NCBI GenBank assembly: GCA_002399265.1
Contig: DHDG01000004.1
Span: forward strand, 8,466 to 25,251
Length of the DNA stretch: 16,786 nucleotides
Direction: 5' to 3'
Source: Firmicutes bacterium UBA4882
GTDB lineage: Bacteria > Bacillota > UBA4882
This document shows positions 1-5,094 of the stretch, in pieces. How positions within the stretch are numbered: position 1 is the first letter of the stretch; every line of letters starts with the position of its first letter. The notes beneath the pieces are model-generated. The model was not told the DNA's origin and ran no database searches. It saw nothing but the letters and a program-made list of their open reading frames with translations. A program made the translations under genes and the position numbers.

Positions 1-500
1 CGGGCGACCTGCGGATCCTTCTCAATACCAAACAGGCAGTCATTGACAAATGTGGCACGCTTTCGAGTAGTGTCAAGACCGGACGATGGAGTAACCTGAG
101 CGGCCATGCGCGCCGCAACATATAAAAAAACCCCTGATCCACAGGCGGGATCAAGGAAGGTAAGTCCTTTGCCGCAGGACTCCGCGCGTACAGTGCCATT
201 AGATTTGCGCACGCTCGCATTAAGCAAATTCTCGGCCAGACTAAGCGGGGTAAAGTATTGGCCGGAGTTCTTTTTGAGAGCTTGCTGTTGGGGTTGCAGC
301 GCGGACAAATGCAGAATGGCCTCAGAAAGGGGGATATCATCCGGAGGAAACAGAGCCAGGGCTGGGGCAGAAGAAGCATCATTCGGCTGCCCAATCCAAC
401 TCTCCGCAAGATTAGCAATTGCAGAGGCAAAGGCTTCTTCAGGAATGTGGCGTTCACATAAGGCCCTTTGGGCGTATCCCAGCCAAGGCTTTAGGTTCAT
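1..500 (-). CDS. N6-adenine DNA methyltransferase, N-terminal part (runs off left edge)
   Basis: This frame is open from an ATG at 500 to the window edge, giving 166 residues. Seen: a GQYFTP motif at residues 80-85 (motif X region of Eco57I/TaqI-like N6 methyltransferases), the SAM-binding motif I DPACGSG at 117-123, and a motif II-like segment FGIEKD at 157-162 whose acidic residue should contact the SAM ribose. Known family: gamma-type adenine methyltransferases place the catalytic NPPY motif after this point, so it must lie beyond the edge. The N-terminal 75 residues are a family-variable leader. The ATG overlaps the stop of the upstream gene (ATGA), so it is probably translationally coupled to the regulator gene and co-transcribed from the promoter near 2041-2069. 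It may be a solitary methyltransferase or the methylation half of a type II/IIG enzyme; the missing C-terminus would decide. No restriction gene is visible. Confidence 0.9.
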   Translation of the reverse strand, partial: MNLKPWLGYAQRALCERHIPEEAFASAIANLAESWIGQPNDASSAPALALFPPDDIPLSEAILHLSALQPQQQALKKNSGQYFTPLSLAENLLNASVRKSNGTVRAESCGKGLTFLDPACGSGVFLYVAARMAAQVTPSSGLDTTRKRATFVNDCLFGIEKDPQVA

Positions 501-1957
501 GAGGGATTATCATCCAATATGAATTGCCCTTGATCCAAAAGCACTTTGCCATCCAGCTCGACACGGCAACCAAGCAGAAGGAAACTCCATGTGATGGCAG
601 AAATATTGGTACCGCCAAAGCGGTCATTGGCACCCATTACCAAGCGAGCTGCTCCGTACAACTTGTGATCAATCAGGGAACTGCCGAGCGGTGTCTTAAT
701 GGCGGGGTTAAAGCCCATAGAAAAGACACCCAGCTTGCGACGATCGTCATCGACGGGCATAAAAAGCAAGTCGCGTACATATTTGGCGGTTTCTTCTTTT
801 TCGGCGGTAATACTCATGACTTCGCCGTCTTTAAATTCCATCATAATGTTGCTCAAGACCTGTCCGCTGTATGTGGCTGAATGGAACAGCACCTTGCCGT
901 TGGCGGAACCCTCGAGAGGCGCGATGCAAATCTGCCCGGCTGGCAGGGTGGTCAAAAACTGGCCGCCCGCCAAGTCGTTGCGCGAAATAACGCCGTCATC
1001 CACCCAAGGAGTGCGATTGACCAGCTTAAATGAGATGTTGGTGAAAGGACCGGTAATGGTGACGTTTTCGGCGTTGCTGATACGTTCCCGGAGTTTGCGG
1101 CCGATCTTACGAATCTCAGCATAGTCAATGTTAAGGGCATTCCAGTAAGTATCATACAACAACTCAAAATCAATATGCTGCACTTCGGATTTCTTGCGAG
1201 TAGGATAGCTGACATTCAATCTACGGACGCCCAGCTCGTCCATACGCATGTCAAACACGCGGTTTTCTCTGGCGATCTGGTCGATTTGCTCGGTTTCAAT
1301 ACTCGCAAACAATGACGGATCGACCAATTCATCAAACTTAATTAGCACTTTGATGTCCTGTAGCCAGTTATAAAAGGGATCGCTCTGCGCCTGCCCGTCA
1401 TGAGTCAGGGCACCAATGTTCACGAGTTCCATCAGATCCGAGGTAACAGTCACAAATGGACGGCCACCGGCATTGACTACCGCAGCATACATATGCTCAA
1501 TCATTTCCTGCTGATGAAATCCGCCGGAGATTAACACTATTTCACCGGGTTTGATGCTTAAACCGTAATTGGCGATGCGATCGGAGAGGCGTTCCAGATT
1601 GATTTGCAGTTTCTCGTCCCGGCGGTGGCGCATAATTTCGCGGTTAAAAGCATCCAAGGCTGAGGAGCCCATCTTATGCTTGCCGAGGCTGTGGTCGATG
1701 AAGTAGTTGTTGGCGATGGCACGGTAGTATTTCTCAAGTATGCCACCCTTTTCAACCGTTTCAACTATTTCGATCAAGCCCTGCTTTTCCAGCTCTTTGA
1801 CATGATAATGGACATTGGCCGAACTCAAGCCCACACTCAGGGAGACTTGTTTGGCAGTAGCTTGATGATCAATAAGCAATTCCAAGATTTTCAGTCGTAA
1901 GGGATCGGACAGCGTTTTGATGGCTTCGAGATCGCTGACTACCATTACGTCTTTCAC
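497..1957 (-). CDS. ArsR-like winged-helix regulator fused to M29 aminopeptidase-like domain
   Basis: A 486-residue protein if started at the GTG at 1957, chosen because an AAGGAG Shine-Dalgarno sits about 10 nt upstream. A longer ATG start at 1999 would place that site inside the coding sequence. Residues 8-90 form an ArsR-type helix-turn-helix (LSDPLRLKILELL, then VGLSSANVHYHVKELEKQGL). The rest, roughly 120-486, follows the M29 (aminopeptidase T/AmpS) layout: a Rossmann-like N-terminal part with GGRPFVTV, then GPFTN, LPAGQICIAPLEGSANG, a glycine-rich GANDRFGG segment and a C-terminal VELDGK strand. The positions that are metal ligands in active M29 enzymes look substituted: the usual GE reads GQ (341-342), a second GE reads GV (410-411), the His of the GTxHxAxG motif is absent (435-442), and the HxD pair reads TxS (456-458). 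I infer a DNA-binding regulator with a probably inactive peptidase fold as sensor. Its stop overlaps the downstream methyltransferase start. Confidence 0.85.
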   Translation of the reverse strand: MKDVMVVSDLEAIKTLSDPLRLKILELLIDHQATAKQVSLSVGLSSANVHYHVKELEKQGLIEIVETVEKGGILEKYYRAIANNYFIDHSLGKHKMGSSALDAFNREIMRHRRDEKLQINLERLSDRIANYGLSIKPGEIVLISGGFHQQEMIEHMYAAVVNAGGRPFVTVTSDLMELVNIGALTHDGQAQSDPFYNWLQDIKVLIKFDELVDPSLFASIETEQIDQIARENRVFDMRMDELGVRRLNVSYPTRKKSEVQHIDFELLYDTYWNALNIDYAEIRKIGRKLRERISNAENVTITGPFTNISFKLVNRTPWVDDGVISRNDLAGGQFLTTLPAGQICIAPLEGSANGKVLFHSATYSGQVLSNIMMEFKDGEVMSITAEKEETAKYVRDLLFMPVDDDRRKLGVFSMGFNPAIKTPLGSSLIDHKLYGAARLVMGANDRFGGTNISAITWSFLLLGCRVELDGKVLLDQGQFILDDNPS

Positions 1958-2040
1958 AGAGCAACATCTCCTTGAAGTAGCATACTTAAGTAATGTCAAA
2001 AACCTGGAGAACAGGTGCTAAGCTTCATGCGTTCAGTTTC

Positions 2041-2069
2041 ATTCTATTGGACAAAAGTAATTTTGTCAA
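2041..2069 (-). promoter_or_regulatory. Sigma-A promoter of the regulator-methyltransferase operon
   Basis: On the minus strand there is a perfect -35 TTGACA (2069-2064), a 17-nt spacer and TAGAAT (2046-2041) as the -10 element. Transcription would start near 2034, leaving a leader of about 77 nt before the GTG start at 1957. Confidence 0.75.
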
Positions 2070-2126
2070 TAAAACCGCTTTTTGGCGCTGCTCGGCACCG
2101 TCCGCGCAGTATCACCAAAACATAAC

Positions 2127-2161
2127 CGCCCTGCTTATTTTTATTTAAAATAAACAGGGCG
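2127..2161 (-). terminator. Terminator-like hairpin downstream of degV
   Basis: CGCCCTG (2127-2133) pairs with CAGGGCG (2155-2161), extended by an A/T-rich inner stem (TTATTTT with AAAATAA). It lies about 50 nt past the degV stop on the minus strand and ahead of the regulator promoter. A T-rich tail is only partial on the minus strand (GTTATGTTTTG), so termination efficiency is uncertain. Confidence 0.5.
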
Positions 2162-2209
2162 ATTCAACAAATCTTTTGTCTTAAGCAGGGAGTCTCAGAC
2201 AAGCATGCT

Positions 2210-3061
2210 TCAATCTGCGATATGCGGACACACTACTAATCCGATTAAGCCTGGGCCAGTATGCACTACAAGGGCTGGGCTAATTGGGCGTAAGATTAGT
2301 TCCATCAAATTGGGCGCATTACGAATACGTTCCATCAGTACCATGGCTTCTCCGCGAGCGTCACCCTGTAATACAGCAATGGAAGCCTTTCCGCGACTGA
2401 GAAAATCAAGGGCAATGTCATACACTTTGTCAAGAGCTTGTTTGCGTCCGCGGGTTTTGGCATGGGAGATATATTTGCCGTGCTCATTGACGGCAATGAT
2501 CGGCTTGAGATCTAGGATTTCGCCAATGGCTGCCTGAACAGCTCCAATGCGGCCGCCTTTTTTCAAATACTCCAAAGTCTTGAGCGTAAAAAACCCCTTA
2601 ACCGTTGGCTGCATGTCCCGTACTTTGCGCACAATTGTATCGAATTCAAGTCCGCACTCAATCCATCGGGCCGCCTGACGGACGATGAATCCCAATCCCA
2701 TCGACAGGATTTTGCTGTCAATAACCTCAATCCGCACATTGCTGTACTCGGCGGCGATAGAGTATACCAACTCGAATGTACCACTCAACCCGCTCGACAA
2801 ATGGATGGCCAGTATATGCGTGAATCCATCTTTGATTAAGGCATCGATCGTTTCGCGAATTAGACCGGGAGCAGGCAGTGATGTTTTCGGAAGATCCTGC
2901 GACATCCGCTGGTAGACTTCCTCATGAGTAATATCGATGCCGTCACGGTATTCGCCGTCGCTGAAAATGAGAGTGAGCGGGATTACTCTGATACGATGGC
3001 GCTCAATGTCAGCACGGTCAAGATCGCAGGCGCTGTCAGTGATCAAGGCTATTTTTTGCAA
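2210..3061 (-). CDS. degV: DegV family fatty-acid-binding protein
   Basis: A complete 283-residue DegV protein, the normal family length (about 280). Known role: DegV/FakB-type proteins bind a fatty acid and, as FakB, present it to the kinase FakA for phosphorylation. Seen: TDSACD at residues 8-13, the DGIDIT segment at 40-45, TSLPAPG at 60-66 (the Thr/Ser loop that contacts the carboxylate in the family), SSGLSGT at 89-95, IDSKILSMGLGF near 114-125, LKKGGRIG at 167-174 and the C-terminal HTGPGLIG at 267-274. The start is TTG at 3061, placed about 8 nt after a strong GGAAGGAG. A TATACT box lies upstream without a convincing -35. The kinase partner fakA is not in the window, so lipid-kinase pathway membership is an inference. 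The adjacent upstream degV remnant suggests an old tandem duplication. Confidence 0.93.
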   Translation of the reverse strand: MQKIALITDSACDLDRADIERHRIRVIPLTLIFSDGEYRDGIDITHEEVYQRMSQDLPKTSLPAPGLIRETIDALIKDGFTHILAIHLSSGLSGTFELVYSIAAEYSNVRIEVIDSKILSMGLGFIVRQAARWIECGLEFDTIVRKVRDMQPTVKGFFTLKTLEYLKKGGRIGAVQAAIGEILDLKPIIAVNEHGKYISHAKTRGRKQALDKVYDIALDFLSRGKASIAVLQGDARGEAMVLMERIRNAPNLMELILRPISPALVVHTGPGLIGLVVCPHIAD

Positions 3062-3182
3062 AAATTATTCTCCTTCCGGTATCTAGTATATTCTGTCTGT
3101 ATGATTGCTGTTTAACCGGAAAGGTTGCATTGAAAGCCGTTATCGGACACAAATAGGCTAACAAAGCAGACAAAGCCGATTA

Positions 3183-3542
3183 TCAAGCTTCCTGATAATA
3201 AGCTACTCCGAGGAGACCTGGACCAGTGTGTACCGCGCCTTTGATTTCTTTGGCGATCGCGTCAACCAACCGATAAGTCCCGCTCAAAACGGAGGCAAAA
3301 TGCAAAGCAATGATATGAGTATAGCCTTCCTCCACAAGGCGGTCAAGTGTATCTTTGATCAGTTTGGGAGCAGGGGTGGCGGTTCTGCGCGGTTCATCGA
3401 CAATCCGCTCATAAACCTGGTTGGCGGTGATGTCAATGCCATCGCGATATTCTTTGTCGCCAAAAATTACGGTAAGGGGAATGACATTAATCCCGTAGTG
3501 CTTGCCAAAATCGGACGGCAATCAGCAAAGCACCAACCTCAT
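3183..3542 (-). pseudogene. degV paralogue broken by internal deletions and a stop codon
   Basis: Reading from an ATG at 3542 gives MRLVLC, an in-frame TGA (3524-3522), then LPSDFGKHYGINVIPLTVIF and onward to a stop at 3183. An intact DegV would read TDSxCD between the first residues and LPSD, so the substrate-loop motif at the N-terminus is lost. After the LSGT motif and helix (ending IAKEIKG) the sequence jumps straight to AVHTGPGLLG, which in the neighbouring intact DegV occurs about 155 residues later; the whole central and C-terminal lobe is missing. The TTG at 3521 could open a 112-residue ORF, but no Shine-Dalgarno supports it. The remnant is clearly paralogous to the downstream degV (DKEYRDGIDIT against DGEYRDGIDIT). 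I interpret it as a dead tandem duplicate; expression of a mini-protein cannot be excluded. Confidence 0.85.
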
Positions 3543-3575
3543 TTTATAGTCTAAAAAAGTTAAAAGCAACTGCTG

Positions 3576-3833
3576 CTATTCCTCTGGCGCATGTCGTCTT
3601 CGTAATTTGCGCTCTTCATACTCAATTTTTACCCCAGCCCAATCCTGGCTGACAAAGCGAATCAAATAGGCCGAAATCGCACAGACGACTGTTACGGCGA
3701 AAAGGGGTAGGGAAATGCGGATGTAGAGCGGCATGGCCAGATACAAGAGGTATAGCGGATGCGACGTTACATGAGGAGCAGCGGTCAGAACCGCCAATAG
3801 CAAAATGAGGATGACTAGACCGATATCCGACAT
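3576..3833 (-). CDS. Small two-helix membrane protein of unknown function
   Basis: An 85-residue protein from the ATG at 3833, preceded by a modest AGGGGG site. Two hydrophobic segments are visible, residues about 5-19 and 41-60, separated by a short polar/proline stretch. The C-terminal tail is basic and charged (about residues 64-85: EYEERKLRRRHAPEE), probably cytoplasmic. A sigma-A promoter with correct spacing ends about 38 nt upstream, which favours this start over an in-frame ATG at 4007 that would lie beyond the promoter and inside the divergent operon. I do not recognise the family. It is divergently transcribed from the T4SS operon and heads a minus-strand run containing the degV remnant. 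Confidence 0.7.
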   Translation of the reverse strand: MSDIGLVILILLLAVLTAAPHVTSHPLYLLYLAMPLYIRISLPLFAVTVVCAISAYLIRFVSQDWAGVKIEYEERKLRRRHAPEE

Positions 3834-3870
3834 GCGCCAAACCCCCTGACTTTTTATCGCTATATGTAAA

Positions 3871-3899
3871 ATTCTAATCGAGGACGGAATGGATGGCAA
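3871..3899 (-). promoter_or_regulatory. Sigma-A promoter of the small membrane protein gene
   Basis: The minus strand shows TTGCCA (3899-3894), a 17-nt spacer and TAGAAT (3876-3871). Transcription would start near 3864, about 30 nt before the ATG. It is back-to-back with the T4SS operon promoter, with 33 bp between the two -35 elements. Confidence 0.65.
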
Positions 3900-3932
3900 T
3901 AGTAAAATTACTAAATTTTTACATGTTATATA

Positions 3933-3961
3933 TTGACAGCAATTCCTTGAACTGTTAATAT
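3933..3961 (+). promoter_or_regulatory. Sigma-A promoter of the type IV secretion operon
   Basis: A perfect TTGACA (3933-3938), a 17-nt spacer and TAATAT (3956-3961), one base from TATAAT-like consensus. Transcription would begin near 3968, followed by GGAGGTGATG (3981-3990), almost a full match to the 16S anti-Shine-Dalgarno sequence, 4 nt before the first ATG. The strength of both signals suggests good expression unless a repressor acts; no operator was identified. Confidence 0.8.
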
Positions 3962-3994
3962 ATGGATAACGAACCGAACCGGAGGTGATGTCAA

Positions 3995-4447
3995 ATGCGT
4001 ATAGCAATCACAGTTTTGTGTGCCCTCCTCTTCCTAATGCTAACATCTCCAGAAACAATGGCATCGATAACAACACCCGAAATATCCGAAATGGAAAGCT
4101 ATGATCGCCTGGCGGCATTTGTCGACGAAGAGGAGGACGCCTGGACGGCAGGTTGGCAGGGTTTCGCGGTTCCAGGCCTATTTCAGCTAAGGAGGGGGTT
4201 AATATGGCAGGGAACGGTTCATATTGCCGTGGAGATTGGTGCCTTCATCTTCCTTTTCCGAAGGACCGAGACTGTCAATAACGGAGATACCTATTCAGTC
4301 TTAAAAGTAAATTGGGTGGCGTTAGCTTTGCTGGCGGCGAATCATACCTGTTCCGCTTATGAGAATGCCCGCTGGGCGCTTGGAAAAAACGCTGAGCTCC
4401 GGGTGAAGTATGAAGTCGACAAGGTTATATTAGGGGTGGCTTTTTAA
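3995..4447 (+). CDS. First gene of T4SS operon: signal-peptide membrane protein with PGLxQ segment
   Basis: A 150-residue protein with an excellent ribosome binding site. Residues 1-23 form a signal peptide or first helix (MRIAITVLCALLFLML, then TMAS). An acidic stretch follows (FVDEEEDAWTAG), then a PGLFQLRRGLIWQGTVHIAVEIGAFIFLF segment around residues 59-88 and a second helix near 105-117. The pattern of PGLxQ followed by a small residue-spaced helix recalls the DUF5683/TM2-like proteins (PGLGQxYxG type), but this is a loose resemblance, not an identification. The stop is directly followed by the pilin ATG. As leader gene of the operon it may be an assembly or accessory component of the secretion apparatus; that is inference from position alone. 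Confidence 0.8.
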   Translation: MRIAITVLCALLFLMLTSPETMASITTPEISEMESYDRLAAFVDEEEDAWTAGWQGFAVPGLFQLRRGLIWQGTVHIAVEIGAFIFLFRRTETVNNGDTYSVLKVNWVALALLAANHTCSAYENARWALGKNAELRVKYEVDKVILGVAF

Positions 4448-4738
4448 ATGATCAAGAAAACCATGTGCCTCGGCTTAATAGTAGGATTTTGGCTGCTCAG
4501 CTCGCTGATAACCCTCGCAGCGGGGTCGGAACTGGAAACTCACTTAATGACCTATGTTAATCTGGCCATTAGCTTGGGCCGCGGTATTGGAATCCTGGGC
4601 GCGGTGGCAGGCGCGGCTGGCTTGATTTTCAGCCCAAATGAAGAAGGCAAGCGGAAGTTTAAAACGGTGCTAATCGGTTGTGTAGTACTGGCGCTGGCTG
4701 CAGTCATAGTCAACACGATTTGGGATACCAAACAATGA
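4448..4738 (+). CDS. VirB2/TrbC-like pilin subunit
   Basis: A 96-residue protein with a basic start and hydrophobic signal (residues 3-24, likely cleaved near TLAAG), a glycine/alanine-rich helix at 34-61 (ISLGRGIGILGAVAGAAGLIF), a short polar loop (SPNEEGKRKFK) and a second helix at 73-90. The mature size of about 70 residues with two helices and a short basic loop is the hallmark of VirB2/TrbC pilins, which polymerise into the T4SS pilus. Position directly ahead of virB3- and virB4-like genes is canonical. The start abuts the previous stop, with AGGGGTGG as ribosome binding site. Its stop overlaps the next ATG (ATGA), indicating translational coupling. Confidence 0.8.
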   Translation: MIKKTMCLGLIVGFWLLSSLITLAAGSELETHLMTYVNLAISLGRGIGILGAVAGAAGLIFSPNEEGKRKFKTVLIGCVVLALAAVIVNTIWDTKQ

Positions 4739-5073
4739 GCATACAAACAACGAGCGACCGAGCAATTGGTGGTGGCGGCCAAGAAATGAGTGGACAACTG
4801 ATCCGCCGCAAAACAGCTCGCAACATCAATCAGGGTGATCTGGTGCTTGGACTGGAATTGACTGATTGCGCCATGGTCTTTGTTTTGTTCCTGATCTGCG
4901 AAGCATGTTTTGGCCTAATACCAGCTTTGATTACCGGCGGCGTCACTTATGTGCTGATGACCGTATTGCGGCAGTGCTGTGCCAGCGGTTTTCTAAGCCA
5001 CTGTGGCCGGTGGCTGGCGGAACAAAATATCTTTCCAGCATTCAGAGGGCTTGATGAAAATGGCGCGGCGTAG
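4735..5073 (+). CDS. VirB3/TraL-like inner-membrane component
   Basis: A 112-residue protein started at the ATG that overlaps the pilin stop (ATGA). An alternative ATG at 4786 has only a weak GGTGG site. The N-terminal 38 residues are polar. A hydrophobic hairpin follows at about 43-60 and 62-80, and the tail ends in PAFRG. Known: VirB3 and TraL are about 100-residue proteins with one hydrophobic hairpin, encoded just before the VirB4/TraC ATPase and needed for pilus assembly. The match here rests on size, topology and gene order, not on a sequence signature. The cysteine pair (residues 81-82) and additional Cys residues near the membrane are unusual and unexplained. The next gene starts 21 nt downstream. 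Confidence 0.7.
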   Translation: MSIQTTSDRAIGGGGQEMSGQLIRRKTARNINQGDLVLGLELTDCAMVFVLFLICEACFGLIPALITGGVTYVLMTVLRQCCASGFLSHCGRWLAEQNIFPAFRGLDENGAA

Positions 5074-5094
5074 CGGGAAAAGGCGGGATGAAGC

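Noticed and set aside
106..522. Plus-strand ORF of 138 codons at the left end
   Set aside because: The opposite strand carries clear DNA methyltransferase motifs (GQYFTP, DPACGSG) over the same bases, and the plus-strand protein resembles nothing.
1994..1999. TTGACA on the minus strand as a second promoter for the regulator gene
   Set aside because: No -10 element occurs at 16-18 nt; the promoter at 2041-2069 is far better.
3834..4007. Longer N-terminus for the small minus-strand membrane protein (ATG at 4007)
   Set aside because: It would lie upstream of the gene's own promoter and overlap the T4SS promoter and first start; the ATG at 3833 fits promoter and ribosome site.
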